DNA of 64,000 nt, from positions 1 through 64,000 of the forward strand of contig NZ_JARESE010000070.1 in the NCBI RefSeq assembly GCF_029076845.1, written 5' to 3'. The DNA is from Novosphingobium album (ex Liu et al. 2023) (GTDB lineage: Bacteria > Pseudomonadota > Alphaproteobacteria > Sphingomonadales > Sphingomonadaceae). Shown here in pieces: positions 50,989-59,905 of the stretch. The notes under the pieces are model-generated. The model saw only the letters and a list, made by a program, of their open reading frames with translations, was not told the DNA's origin and searched no databases. Position 1 is the first letter of the stretch; every line of letters starts with the position of its first letter. Both the position numbers and the translations under genes were made by a program.

Positions 50989-51858
50989 TCAGAGCTTTTC
51001 GAACAGGGCCACCATGCGCTGCCACGCCTTGTCCGCCGCGACGGGATCCCACGAAGGCGAATCCGGCACGCACCAGCCATGGTCGGCGGGATAGACCTCG
51101 ATCTCGGCGGGGCGGCCGGCGCCATCGGCGGCCTTGCGCAATTCGTCCTTCGATGCGGGATCGCGCGCGTCATCGTTGCGGGCGATGGCGAACAGATAGG
51201 ATGCCCCGGTGGCGGCCAGCATGCGGTGCGGGCTGTCGGGCGCCGGAGTGACGAGCCCGGCCCCGTGGAGCGAGGCCGCCGCGCCGACCCGGCCGGGCAC
51301 CGCCGCGGCCGTGCGCACGGTGAACGGCCCGCCCATGCAATAGCCGTTGCTGCCGATCCTGCGTTTCGCGTCCACCGCCCGGTCGCCATCGAGGAAAGCG
51401 ACGAAGGCCCTGGCATCGCGCGTGATCGCCTCGGGCGTCAGGGCTTCGCGCAGCGGGGCGATCTTCGCCTGACCTTCGGGCGTGCGGTATTCGGAAAAGC
51501 TCTGCATCACCGGCGCCGGTCCGCCGCGATAGTACTGGTTGACCACCAGCACCGCGTGCCCCTCGGCCGCGAGCTTGCGCGCCATCACCTTGAAGGCTTC
51601 GCGCAGGCCCGCGATATCCGGCCACATGATGATGCCCGGATGCGCGCCTTTCGCCGGGTGGACGAAGAAGGCATCGGCCACGCCATCGGCGGTGGTGATC
51701 TCCACCGTGCGTTCGCGCAGTTCGCCGGCATCGCCCGATCCCATGCGCGCGCAGCCGGCCAGCGCCGCGCTGGCGCCCAGCGCGGCGAATTCGCGCCGGC
51801 TCAGACCCATGCGCGCCAGCGCCGCCGCCTCGGCACTCTCGGTGAAGTCGTCACACAT
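50989..51858 (-). CDS. Dienelactone hydrolase-family protein, Tat/lipoprotein-type export signal
   Basis: A 289-residue alpha/beta hydrolase. The N-terminus has a twin-arginine signal SRREFAALGASAALAGC (about 20-36) ending in a lipobox, so it is probably exported folded by Tat and lipid-anchored. In the hydrolase domain the nucleophile elbow is GYCMGG (about 170), with Cys as nucleophile as in true dienelactone hydrolases, and the His is in ADHGWCVPD (about 258). Family members open dienelactones or related esters. The natural substrate is unknown. It is divergent from the small phosphatase gene. Confidence 0.85.
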   Translation of the reverse strand: MCDDFTESAEAAALARMGLSRREFAALGASAALAGCARMGSGDAGELRERTVEITTADGVADAFFVHPAKGAHPGIIMWPDIAGLREAFKVMARKLAAEGHAVLVVNQYYRGGPAPVMQSFSEYRTPEGQAKIAPLREALTPEAITRDARAFVAFLDGDRAVDAKRRIGSNGYCMGGPFTVRTAAAVPGRVGAAASLHGAGLVTPAPDSPHRMLAATGASYLFAIARNDDARDPASKDELRKAADGAGRPAEIEVYPADHGWCVPDSPSWDPVAADKAWQRMVALFEKL

Positions 51859-51954
51859 CGGCGTCCTCCGGTCTTGCCTTGTCCGCTTACGGGGTTAGCG
51901 AAGGGAAAACCGCGCGGCCAGCGTTTGGTTCGCACGCTCGAAGGAATTTCGCGC

Positions 51955-52473
51955 ATGGGCCCCGACCCGGAAGACCCCGACCTGGAAGACCCCGACCCGG
52001 AAGACATCGCCTGCTGGCAACGGATCGACGCGCGGCTGACCACCTCGGGCCGGCTGAAGGAAAGCGACGTCGCCCGGCTCGCCGCGATCGGGGTGGAGCG
52101 CGCGATCAACCTGGCGCTGGACGATTCGCCCGGCGCCCTGGTGGGCGAGGCGGCGCTGATGGCGCGCGCGGGCATTGCCTATACGCAGATCCCGGTGCCG
52201 TTCGATGCGCCGGACGAAGCGCATTTCGCCGCCTTTCGCGCGGCGATGGAAGCGGCCGGCGATGCCGTGGTCCATGTCCACTGCATCATGAACTGGCGCG
52301 TCTCGGCCTTTCTCTACCGCTATCACCGCGAGGCTCGCGGCATGGCCGAGGACGAGGCGCGCGCGCTGATGGAACGGCATTGGTCGCCCGGAACGAGCAC
52401 GCACAAGGACGCGCCGGCCTGGGCCGCGTTCATCGCGGCGGCCGCGCCCGCGCTCAATCGCCCGCGAAGTTGA
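51955..52473 (+). CDS. Dual-specificity/BLH-type protein phosphatase-like protein
   Basis: A 172-residue protein whose core resembles the beta-lactamase-hydrolase-like or DUF442 phosphatases. GRLKESDVARLAAIGVERAI (about 33-52) leads to INLALDDSPG, and the P-loop C-x5-R is VHCIMNWRVS (about 109-118). The N-terminus carries an acidic repeat (PDPEDPDLEDPDPED, residues 3-17), built by near-identical 15-base DNA repeats. The last 20 bases overlap the convergent VOC gene. Substrate unknown. Confidence 0.75.
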   Translation: MGPDPEDPDLEDPDPEDIACWQRIDARLTTSGRLKESDVARLAAIGVERAINLALDDSPGALVGEAALMARAGIAYTQIPVPFDAPDEAHFAAFRAAMEAAGDAVVHVHCIMNWRVSAFLYRYHREARGMAEDEARALMERHWSPGTSTHKDAPAWAAFIAAAAPALNRPRS

Positions 52474-52852
52474 GTTCCAGCACCACGTTGTCGGGATCGG
52501 TGACGAAGACCTGGCGCAGCGTGCCGAACTGGCGATCGTTGACCCGGTGCGGCACGCCCAGTTCCGCGCAGCGGCGCACCATCCCGGCAAAGTCCGAACA
52601 GGCGAGCGCGACATGGTCGATCGCGCCGGTGGTGCCATCGCGCGCGCCCAGCGCGCCGTGGCGTAGCGGGTTGTGCTTCTGCACGTGGATGATCGGCAGG
52701 CCGCCTTCGTCACAGATCCACCGCCCGTCGAAGCCGGCCGGCATGTTGGGGATCGTCTCGGCCTTCATGCCCAGGACCGTCTCGTAGAATGCGACCGTCC
52801 GATCGAGATCCCCGGCGACGATATTGACGTGGTTGAGCCCTTCGACCTTCAT
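52454..52852 (-). CDS. VOC-family protein (glyoxalase/bleomycin-resistance/dioxygenase fold)
   Basis: A 132-residue protein with the paired beta-alpha-beta-beta-beta units of the vicinal oxygen chelate fold: LNHVNIVAGDLDRTVAFYET (about 6-25), and DHVALACSDFAGMVRRCAEL (about 80-99) with VTDPDNVVLELNF at the end. Candidate metal ligands are His8, His81 and Glu127. Such proteins are lyases, isomerases or dioxygenases; the reaction is not evident. It ends inside the convergent phosphatase gene by 20 bases. Confidence 0.85.
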   Translation of the reverse strand: MKVEGLNHVNIVAGDLDRTVAFYETVLGMKAETIPNMPAGFDGRWICDEGGLPIIHVQKHNPLRHGALGARDGTTGAIDHVALACSDFAGMVRRCAELGVPHRVNDRQFGTLRQVFVTDPDNVVLELNFAGD

Positions 52853-52895
52853 CCGCTTGTCTCCCGTGGGCTTTGCGCCCTTTTTCGGGCGCCGC

Positions 52896-53750
52896 TCAGC
52901 TCCTGAACACGACCGTCCTCGTCCCGTTGAGCAGGACGCGGTCCTCCAGGTGCAGCCGCACCGCCTCGGCCAGCACGCGCCGTTCGATGTCGCGGCCCTT
53001 GCGGACCAGTTCCTCGGGCGAATCGGCGTGCGTGATCGCTTCGACATCCTGATGGATGATCGGCCCCTCGTCGAGATCGGCGGTGACGTAGTGCGCCGTC
53101 GCGCCGATCATCTTCACCCCGCGCGCGTGCGCCTGGTGATACGGCTTGGCCCCCTTGAAGCCGGGCAGGAACGAGTGGTGGATATTGATGCAGCGGCCCG
53201 AAAGGAACGACGCCATCTCATCCGAGAGGATCTGCATGTAGCGCGCCAGCACGACCAGCTCGGCCCGGGATTCCTCCACGATGGCGCGGACCTGGGCTTC
53301 CTGCGCGGCCTTGGTCTCCTTCGTCACCGGCAAGTGGTGGAACGGGATGTCGCCGATCAGCAGGGTGTTGACCGCGTCGCGCGGATGGTTGGATACCACG
53401 CCGACCACGTCCATCGCCATCTCGCCGATGCGCTGGCGATAAAGCAGGTCCGCCAGGCAATGGTCGAACTTCGATACCAGCACCAGCACCCGGCGCGGCC
53501 GGTCGCGCCGCAGCATCGACCAGGCCATGCCGTATTCGTGCGCGATCGGGCCGAAGCCCTCGCGGATTTCCTCGCGGTCGGTGACGCGCGGATCGAAGGC
53601 GACGCGCATGAAGAACTTGTTCTCGGCCAGGTCGTTGAACTGCTGCGCCTCGATGATGTTGCAGCCCGCCTGCGCGAGATAGCCGGTGACGCGCGCGACG
53701 ATGCCGGGACGATCGGCGCAGGAAAAGGCCAGGATCAGCGGTTCGGCCAT
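52896..53750 (-). CDS. purU: Formyltetrahydrofolate deformylase
   Basis: A 284-residue enzyme that releases formate from 10-formyl-tetrahydrofolate, supplying PurT and balancing one-carbon units. An N-terminal ACT domain (about 5-80, ILAFSCADRPGIVARVTGYL) precedes the formyltransferase-fold catalytic domain: VVSNHPRD (about 119-126), LARYMQILSDEMAS (about 170-183), INIHHSFLPGFKGAKPYHQA (about 190-209) with the catalytic Asn and His, and the aspartate in TADLDEGPIIHQDV (about 226-239). ATG 53750 is 11 bases from the stop of the nitronate monooxygenase gene. Confidence 0.95.
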   Translation of the reverse strand: MAEPLILAFSCADRPGIVARVTGYLAQAGCNIIEAQQFNDLAENKFFMRVAFDPRVTDREEIREGFGPIAHEYGMAWSMLRRDRPRRVLVLVSKFDHCLADLLYRQRIGEMAMDVVGVVSNHPRDAVNTLLIGDIPFHHLPVTKETKAAQEAQVRAIVEESRAELVVLARYMQILSDEMASFLSGRCINIHHSFLPGFKGAKPYHQAHARGVKMIGATAHYVTADLDEGPIIHQDVEAITHADSPEELVRKGRDIERRVLAEAVRLHLEDRVLLNGTRTVVFRS

Positions 53751-53761
53751 GACGCGTCCCC

Positions 53762-54781
53762 TCAGGCCGCGACGCGCTGTGAGAGCGCGGCCTCGGCCTC
53801 GGCCATCAGCGCGGCGATGATATCGGCCACAGGCTCCTCGCGCGTCACCATGCCGACCGACTGGCCGGCCATGACCGAGCCGCTCTCGACATCGCCCTCG
53901 ATCACCGCGCGGCGCAACGCGCCTGCCCAGAAATGCTCGATCCGAAGCTGCGCCTCGCCCATGTCCACCTCGCCCGCATCGAGCAGCTTGGCCACCTCGA
54001 TCTGCTTGGCGGTGAACTCCTCGGTGCCCTTGTTCTTCAGCGCGCGCACCGGGATCACCGGCAGGCGCGGATCGACTTGCACCGAAGCGACGGCATCGCG
54101 CGCCGAGGCGCGGAAGAAGGCCTTCTTGAAATCGGCATGGGCAATCGATTCGGCGGCGCAGGCAAACCGCGTGCCCAGCTGCACGCCGGCCGCGCCCATT
54201 TCCAGATAGCCGGCGATCGCCTCGCCCCGGCCGATGCCGCCGGCCACGAACACGAGATGGTCCGCCGCCAGTTCGGGCAGGATTTCCTGCGCCAGCACCG
54301 AAGTGGAGACCGGGCCGATGTGCCCCCCCGCCTCCATCCCCTCGATCACCAGCGCGTCCGCACCCGAGCGCAGCAGCTTCTTGCCCAGCGCCAGCGTGGG
54401 CGCGAAGCAGATCACCCTGGCGCCCGAAGCCTTGATCGCCTCGACGCTGCCCTTGGGCGGAATGCCGCCGGCCAGCACGACGTGGCTGACCTGGTGCCGG
54501 GCGCAAACCGCAATCAGATCGAACAGTTGCGGGTGCATGGTGATCAGGTTCACGCCGAAGGGCTTGCCGGTCAGCGCCTGCGTCCCGGCGATCTCGGCAT
54601 CAAGCAGTTCGGGCGTCATCGCGCCGCAGGCGATCACGCCGAAGCCGCCGGCATTGCTGATCGCCGAGACCAGGTTGCGTTCCGAAACCCAGGACATCGC
54701 GCCGCACAGGATCGCGTACTCGCTGCCGAGAAACTCGGTTCCGCGCGCCATCAGCGCGGAGGTTTTCCTGAATTCGGCCAT
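53762..54781 (-). CDS. Nitronate monooxygenase-like flavoprotein
   Basis: A 339-residue TIM-barrel FMN enzyme of the 2-nitropropane dioxygenase family. Seen are NAGGFGVIACGAMTPELLD (about 43-61), GKPFGVNLITMHP (about 71-83), the likely catalytic-site EGMEAGGHIGPVSTSVLAQE (about 148-167, with the usual HIG), and the phosphate-binding FVAGGIGRGEAIAGYLEMGA (about 178-197). This family oxidises nitronates or reduces quinones; subtype cannot be settled. It lies upstream of purU in the same direction. Confidence 0.88.
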   Translation of the reverse strand: MAEFRKTSALMARGTEFLGSEYAILCGAMSWVSERNLVSAISNAGGFGVIACGAMTPELLDAEIAGTQALTGKPFGVNLITMHPQLFDLIAVCARHQVSHVVLAGGIPPKGSVEAIKASGARVICFAPTLALGKKLLRSGADALVIEGMEAGGHIGPVSTSVLAQEILPELAADHLVFVAGGIGRGEAIAGYLEMGAAGVQLGTRFACAAESIAHADFKKAFFRASARDAVASVQVDPRLPVIPVRALKNKGTEEFTAKQIEVAKLLDAGEVDMGEAQLRIEHFWAGALRRAVIEGDVESGSVMAGQSVGMVTREEPVADIIAALMAEAEAALSQRVAA

Positions 54782-54919
54782 CAATGCTCCATACCCTTGC
54801 CCAAACCGGCCTGTGCGCCTTAGGATGGGCGCACGTCGCGGGCAAGGGATTGGCTGGGGCGCGAAACGGGGGTGTCGCCGCCCGATAGCGGCGACCATCG
54901 GCTGCGGGAGCCGTGGGTG

Positions 54920-55381
54920 ATGAGCGAGAGCCAACCGGGCAAGGCCGCCACGCAAGGGCCCGCCCTGCTGATGGGATTTGCCGCCGGCACGTTCGCGACG
55001 GTGGCCGGGCTGGGCTTCGGGGCCTTCCTGCCGACCGACCCCGGCGATCCGGCACGCGTGGGATCGCCCGCGCCGCGCGCGTTGCCGGCCCACGCGGACG
55101 AGACCCTGCTCCACCTGGAAATCGGCGCGGCGCTGCTCGCCACCGCGATCGACAGCGGCCAGATCGAACGCGCCGATATCGCCGCCGGCCTCGACGGGCT
55201 GGGCGCGCTGTTCGACGATGCGAACCCCGCATTGCCCGCCGATGTCAGCGAAAGCGTCAAGGCGCGCCTCGATGCGATGCGCGCGAACATGGACGCGCTC
55301 GATCCCGCCGCCGCCGCGCGGGAAGCGCGCATGTTGCATGTGCTGCTGAAGGCCCGGCGGGCCATGGGCGGGCCGTCATGA
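54920..55381 (+). CDS. Small predicted membrane-anchored protein, unknown
   Basis: A 153-residue protein I do not recognise. A probable transmembrane or uncleaved signal helix spans about 16-37 (LLMGFAAGTFATVAGLGFGA), followed by a Pro-rich stretch and an Ala-rich helical domain (about 60-150). GGGAG (54914-54918, overlapping the frame start region) is only a modest RBS. It lies between a divergent nitronate monooxygenase gene and katA, 129 bases upstream of the latter. No function is suggested. Confidence 0.55.
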   Translation: MSESQPGKAATQGPALLMGFAAGTFATVAGLGFGAFLPTDPGDPARVGSPAPRALPAHADETLLHLEIGAALLATAIDSGQIERADIAAGLDGLGALFDDANPALPADVSESVKARLDAMRANMDALDPAAAAREARMLHVLLKARRAMGGPS

Positions 55382-55510
55382 TCGCGCGGGAGCGGAAATG
55401 CCGTCCCGGTGATCGCCTGCGCCGATCAGTCTGACAAGTGCAATCGGTTTTCCCAGACAGAGGCCCCCGCGTAATGTTGCCCTACCGACTTCATCGAGAG
55501 GATTGATACC

Positions 55511-57037
55511 ATGGACCAATCGAACTCCGCCGACGGCAAGTGTCCCTATGCGCCGGGCACCACGCCGCTGACCACCGCGTTCGGCGCGCCGGTTCCCGAT
55601 AACCAGAACAGCCTCACCGCCGGTCCGCGCGGGCCGCTGCTGTCGCAGGACGTCTGGCTCAACGAGAAGCTGGCCAACTTCGTGCGTGAAGTGATCCCCG
55701 AGCGGCGGATGCACGCCAAGGGCTCGGGCGCGTTCGGCACGTTCACCGTGACCAATGACATCAGCCGCTACACCCGCGCGAAGATCTTCTCGGAAGTCGG
55801 CAAGCAGACCGAGATGTTCGCGCGCTTCACCACGGTCGCCGGCGAGCGCGGCGCGGCCGATGCCGAGCGCGACATTCGCGGCTTCGCGCTGAAATTCTAT
55901 ACCGAGGAAGGCAACTGGGACATGGTCGGCAACAACACGCCGGTCTTCTTCCTGCGCGATCCGAGGAAGTTTCCCGATCTCAACAAGGCGGTGAAGCGCG
56001 ATCCGCGCACCAACCTGCGCAGCGCCACCAACAACTGGGACTTCTGGACGCTGCTGCCCGAAGCCTTCCACCAGGTGACGATCGTCATGTCCGATCGCGG
56101 CATTCCGAAGAGCTACCGCCACATGCACGGCTTCGGCAGCCACACTTATTCGTTCTACAACGATGCCGGTGAACGCTTCTGGGTGAAGTTCCACTTCATC
56201 ACCCAGCAGGGCATCGCCAACCTGAGCGACACCGAGGCGGGCGCGCTGGTCGGCGGCGACCGCGAATCGCACCAGCGCGACCTCTATGACGCGATCGAGC
56301 GCGGCGAGTTCCCGAAATGGAAGATGTGCATCCAGGTCATGCCCGAGGCCGAGGCGGAGACGTATCGCTTCCACCCGTTCGATCTCACCAAGGTGTGGTA
56401 CAAGGCGGACTATCCGCTGATCGAGGTGGGCGAGTTCGAGCTGAACCGCAATCCCGAGAACTTCTTCATGGACGTGGAGCAAAGCGCCTTCGCGCCTTCG
56501 AACCTGGTTCCGGGCATCGGCGTCTCACCCGACAAGATGCTGCAGGCGCGGCTGTTCAACTATGCCGATGCGCAGCGCTATCGGCTGGGCGTCAATTACC
56601 ACCAGATCCCGGTCAACGCCGCGCGCTGCCCGGTGTTCAGCAACCACCGCGACGGTTACGGCCGGATGGACGGCAATTACGGCGGCCGCCCGCATTACGA
56701 GCCGAACAGCTTCGGCCAGTGGCAGCAGCAGCCCGATTTCCGCGAGCCGCCGCTGAAGATCCGGGGCGATGCCGATTTCTGGAACTATCGCGAGGATGAC
56801 GACGATTACTTCACCCAGCCGCGCAAGCTGTTCCAGCAGATGAGCCCGGCGCAGCAGCAAGTGCTGTTCGAGAACACCGGCCGCGCCATGGGCGACGCCC
56901 CGGCCTTCATCAAGCAGCGCCACATCGACAACTGCACGCGCTGCGACCCGGCCTATGGCGAAGGTGTCGCCCGGGCGCTGGGCATGGCGGCCAAATCGCC
57001 CGACGAGCTGCCGACCCAACCCGAACTGACGAGCTGA
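55511..57037 (+). CDS. katA: Monofunctional haem catalase
   Basis: A 508-residue clade-3-like small-subunit catalase that splits hydrogen peroxide to water and oxygen. The active-site signature is VIPERRMHAKGSGAFG (about 61-76), with catalytic His at 68; the distal Asn lies in GNWDMVGNNTPVFFLRDP (about 136-153). The proximal haem ligand Tyr is in RLFNYADAQRYRLG (about 347-360). The C-terminal extension is short. RBS GAGAGG precedes the ATG. It is followed by a strong terminator. The upstream region was searched for an OxyR-like palindrome without a convincing result. Confidence 0.97.
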   Translation: MDQSNSADGKCPYAPGTTPLTTAFGAPVPDNQNSLTAGPRGPLLSQDVWLNEKLANFVREVIPERRMHAKGSGAFGTFTVTNDISRYTRAKIFSEVGKQTEMFARFTTVAGERGAADAERDIRGFALKFYTEEGNWDMVGNNTPVFFLRDPRKFPDLNKAVKRDPRTNLRSATNNWDFWTLLPEAFHQVTIVMSDRGIPKSYRHMHGFGSHTYSFYNDAGERFWVKFHFITQQGIANLSDTEAGALVGGDRESHQRDLYDAIERGEFPKWKMCIQVMPEAEAETYRFHPFDLTKVWYKADYPLIEVGEFELNRNPENFFMDVEQSAFAPSNLVPGIGVSPDKMLQARLFNYADAQRYRLGVNYHQIPVNAARCPVFSNHRDGYGRMDGNYGGRPHYEPNSFGQWQQQPDFREPPLKIRGDADFWNYREDDDDYFTQPRKLFQQMSPAQQQVLFENTGRAMGDAPAFIKQRHIDNCTRCDPAYGEGVARALGMAAKSPDELPTQPELTS

Positions 57038-57081
57038 CCGATCCGTCCGCCGCGCCGGCTTCCCTCACGGCCCGGCGGACG

Positions 57082-57117
57082 AAACCCCGCTCCCGCTTGG
57101 CCGGGGGCGGGGTTTTC
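57082..57117 (+). terminator. Rho-independent terminator after katA
   Basis: AAACCCCGC (57082-57090) pairs with GCGGGGTTT (57107-57115), extended inwards by a T-G wobble and CCC/GGG, and runs into TTTTCC. It sits 45 bases after the katA stop. Confidence 0.85.
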
Positions 57118-57174
57118 CCCATCCGTATCGGGCCTGATATCCGCACGCCGATGCCTTGATAATATCGCGGCCAG

Positions 57175-58491
57175 ATGGAAAAGCGCGCGGCCATGGATAT
57201 TCACGAAATCTACCGATCGAAGCTGTGCACGCCAGACGAGGCGGCGCGGCTGGTGCCGTCCGATTCCCACGTCGCGATGGGCATGGCCGTGGCCGAGCCG
57301 CCGGCGCTGCTGGCCGCGCTCGCGCGCCGGATCGAGGCGGGCGACCTTTCGGGTATGCGCCTGTGGTATTTCCATTCGATGGCCCACGCCGCGCAAAGCG
57401 TGCTGAAGCGCGAGCTTCTGGGCAAGGTGCGGCCGCACTGCATGTTCCTGAGCGGCGTCGAACGCGCGCTGGTGAAGGCGGACCCGGCCGCGGCCGAAGC
57501 GCTGATCGACTTCGTGCCCACTGCCTTCAGCGCATCGCCGCAAGTGCTGCGCGAGGAAATCGCGCTCGATACATGCGTCACCATGGTCTCACCGATGGGC
57601 AAGCACGGCTATTTCACCTTCGGCACCGCCAACGACTACACCGGCGCGGCGGCGAAGGCGGCGAAACGGCTGATCGTGGAGGTCAATCCGCTGATGCCGC
57701 GCGTCTTCGGCGAATCGCCGCTGCACGTCAGCGAGGTCGACGCGATCGTCGAGCATCGCTCTCCCCTGCTCGAAGTGGCCGAGCATGCCGCCTCGGCCGA
57801 GGACGAGCGGATCGCGGAAATCATCGCGGAAATGATCGACGACGGCGCCTGCCTGCAGATGGGCATCGGCAACCTGCCCGCCGCCGTCTGCCGCCGGCTG
57901 GCCAACCGCAAGAACCTGGGCATCCACACCGAATTGCTGACGCCGGCGCTCGCCAGCCTGATGAACTGCGGCGCCGCCAACAACCGGCGCAAGACCACGT
58001 TCCCGGGGCGCGGCGTGTTCACTTTCGCGATGGGCGATACCGCGTTTTACGAGTGGCTGGACGACAACCAGGCGGTCTATTCGCTGCCGGTGGACGTGGT
58101 GAACGATCCGCGCCACATCGCCAAGAACGACCATGTCGTCTCGGTCAACGCGACGCTGCAAGTGGACCTGTCGGGCGCCTGCAATTCGGAGCACATGCTG
58201 GGGCACCAGTATTCGGGCTCGGGCGGCCAGCTCGATTTCGTGCGCGGCGCCAATGCCTCGAAAGGCGGCATCTCGATCATCGCCTGCCATTCCACCGCGA
58301 AGAACGGCACGGTCAGCCGCATCGTCCCACAGCTCGACGGCCCGGTGACGACCCCGCGCAACGATGTCCACTGGATCGTCACCGAGCACGGCGCCGCCTG
58401 CCTGCGCGGCAAGACCCTGCGCGAACGGGCCGACGCGATGATCGCGCTGGCCCACCCCAAGTTCAGGGACGAACTGGCGCGCGCGGTCTGA
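57175..58491 (+). CDS. Acetyl-CoA hydrolase/CoA-transferase family protein
   Basis: A 438-residue protein of the AcH/4-hydroxybutyrate CoA-transferase family. Typical stretches are VSPMGKHGYFTFGTANDYTG (about 137-156), VEVNPLMPRVFGESPLHVSE (about 167-186), GACLQMGIGNLPAAV (about 224-238), and the conserved block ATLQVDLSGACNSEHMLGHQ (about 324-343), followed by GSGGQLDFVRGA (about 346-357) and WIVTEHGAA. It moves CoA between short acyl groups, or hydrolyses acetyl-CoA; substrate not determined. ATG 57175 (MEKRAA) or ATG 57193 (MDIHEIYRSK, the more usual family start) are both possible. It fits the short-chain acid theme at 1-5.9 kb. Confidence 0.9.
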   Translation: MEKRAAMDIHEIYRSKLCTPDEAARLVPSDSHVAMGMAVAEPPALLAALARRIEAGDLSGMRLWYFHSMAHAAQSVLKRELLGKVRPHCMFLSGVERALVKADPAAAEALIDFVPTAFSASPQVLREEIALDTCVTMVSPMGKHGYFTFGTANDYTGAAAKAAKRLIVEVNPLMPRVFGESPLHVSEVDAIVEHRSPLLEVAEHAASAEDERIAEIIAEMIDDGACLQMGIGNLPAAVCRRLANRKNLGIHTELLTPALASLMNCGAANNRRKTTFPGRGVFTFAMGDTAFYEWLDDNQAVYSLPVDVVNDPRHIAKNDHVVSVNATLQVDLSGACNSEHMLGHQYSGSGGQLDFVRGANASKGGISIIACHSTAKNGTVSRIVPQLDGPVTTPRNDVHWIVTEHGAACLRGKTLRERADAMIALAHPKFRDELARAV

Positions 58492-58925
58492 TTTGGTAGG
58501 GGCGAGGCGGCCTCAATAGAGGGCGTCCTTCCCCTTTGGACAAATACATCTTTCCTGGCCATCCCGGGCTCGATCCGGGATCCCGCTTATCTTCGCTGCA
58601 TCGGCAAAAAAGGCAGCGGGGCCCCGGGCGAGGAATGGGCTTATGTGTTCGACCATAATCCCTAAGAAGAGCGTGGACGCAGTGCCGCGTTGGGGCGGAT
58701 AGTCAGCTTCTCCTAGGCGGCGCGTGGGCAATTTCAGCCATTGATTATGACGGCTCTGGGCGAAGTGATCCGATAACTTAAATGGCGGAAAAATAGAGGT
58801 GAGCGGGCGCTAAGATCATGCACTCCCTTGCCCTTCATCGGTCAGCCTGGAGGGCAGCGATGGAGGGATGATGCAGCCGGCGTACATTGCTGCTATTTGC
58901 TTCGGAACCGCCCCGGAGGGATACG
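58492..58925. other. 434-base intergenic region with short inverted repeat
   Basis: No convincing gene was found. GC drops compared with both sides, especially from about 58740 on. ATCCCGG-GCTCGAT-CCGGGAT at 58561-58581 is a 7-bp inverted repeat with flanking CCCGC runs, resembling REP-type palindromes in sphingomonad genomes. A small minus-strand open frame across 58513-58731 appears to be produced by this repeat and is not believed. GGAGGG near 58915-58920 is the RBS of the YcxB-like gene. Confidence 0.5.
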
Positions 58926-59474
58926 ATGGAAGCAACAGGTATTCTGATTGCTGGGGAAAGCACTACCGCGATGGCCTATATCAAGGCCCGACGGGGTGTG
59001 TCTCCACGCCAGATAAAGCTCCTTCTTTTGGTTTGCATGTTAGCCGTTGGCATCCCGGTTGGGGCAGGGGCTTCGGGCTCATGGCTTGCTGCCGCAATTT
59101 CGGTCGAGTTCGCTTTTCTCGGCCTCGGTGTAGGCGTGCTGATAGTCCAGAGACTGGCGGGACCTTCAATGCGGAAGGCCCTCGCCGCGCGTGGACAGGC
59201 ATACGAGCAAGCTCTCACGCTCCGCATAACACCTGAGGCCTTGGTCTATGATCTGGCGGATTTGACGATGACCGCTCGCTGGCCTTGCGTCACAGACCTC
59301 TATCAAACCCGCAAGTATTGGGTTTTTCTGGTCCAAAGCAGCGCTATGGTCCTTCCGCGTCGCTTCTTCACAACTCCCGAAGCTGAACGTGATTTCATCG
59401 TCGAAGCCACATCGCGGATGACGGACGCTGCACGCGCGAGAAGTCCAGACGCAGCAAAGTTTGTTGGCAATTAG
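58926..59474 (+). CDS. YcxB-like membrane protein
   Basis: A 182-residue protein with two transmembrane helices (about 33-49 and 55-76) and a C-terminal beta-rich domain (about 95-165) resembling the YcxB-like family: ALTLRITPEALVYDLADLTM, then WPCVTDLYQTRKYWVFLVQS and VLPRRFFTTPEAERDFI. Function unknown. ATG 58926 follows a near-perfect RBS, GGAGGGATACG. Base composition is visibly lower in GC and codons less G/C-biased than in neighbours, suggesting more recent arrival. It converges with the GIY-YIG gene. Confidence 0.75.
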   Translation: MEATGILIAGESTTAMAYIKARRGVSPRQIKLLLLVCMLAVGIPVGAGASGSWLAAAISVEFAFLGLGVGVLIVQRLAGPSMRKALAARGQAYEQALTLRITPEALVYDLADLTMTARWPCVTDLYQTRKYWVFLVQSSAMVLPRRFFTTPEAERDFIVEATSRMTDAARARSPDAAKFVGN

Positions 59475-59552
59475 AACAGCTTTGCCAAGGTCTGGGATGC
59501 TGGCGTGTTCGGAACGGCGACTGATAGCCACTGCCGAACTTGCCCACACCGC

Positions 59553-59888
59553 CTAGATCGCCTGCGCCGCCAGTTTCTCGACCCAGGCGGCATGGCGGTT
59601 CTTGAGCTCGCGCTGGAGCGACAGGCCCAGTTCCTCGCCGTCCAGTTCCTCCAGCACTTCGAATGTGAAGGCATCGGCGCCATGCGCATTCCAGGCCTGT
59701 TGCAGCGCGGGGAAGCTGGATGCGCCTTGCCGAAGCTGGAAGCGCACGCGGTTCTCGATCGTGGCGATGTCGGGCGCGCGCCCGACCCACACCTGCCCGG
59801 TCGGCCCGCAGCGCAGCGCGTAGACGCCAGCCGTGACCTTGCGTTCGCGGTAGGCGGAGGCCGCCTGCTTGCGCCCGGCGCGGTCCAT
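59553..59888 (-). CDS. GIY-YIG domain protein
   Basis: A 111-residue protein with a GIY-YIG nuclease-like fold: GVYALRCGPTGQVWVGRA (about 21-38) gives GVY and VWVG in the places of GIY and YIG, followed by IENRVRFQLRQGAS with the conserved Arg, and a late FTFEVLEELD strand with the Glu that often ligates metal. Such stand-alone proteins are possible DNA-processing enzymes without known role. It follows lysC by 17 bases in the same direction and so is probably co-transcribed. Confidence 0.8.
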   Translation of the reverse strand: MDRAGRKQAASAYRERKVTAGVYALRCGPTGQVWVGRAPDIATIENRVRFQLRQGASSFPALQQAWNAHGADAFTFEVLEELDGEELGLSLQRELKNRHAAWVEKLAAQAI

Positions 59889-59905
59889 GGCGGCGCGCCC
59901 GGCCC

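Noticed and set aside
58513..58731. A 72-codon minus-strand frame in the spacer after the CoA-transferase
   Set aside because: It is formed by the REP-like palindrome and has no RBS and no recognisable domain; such frames recur in sphingomonad genomes where this repeat occurs.
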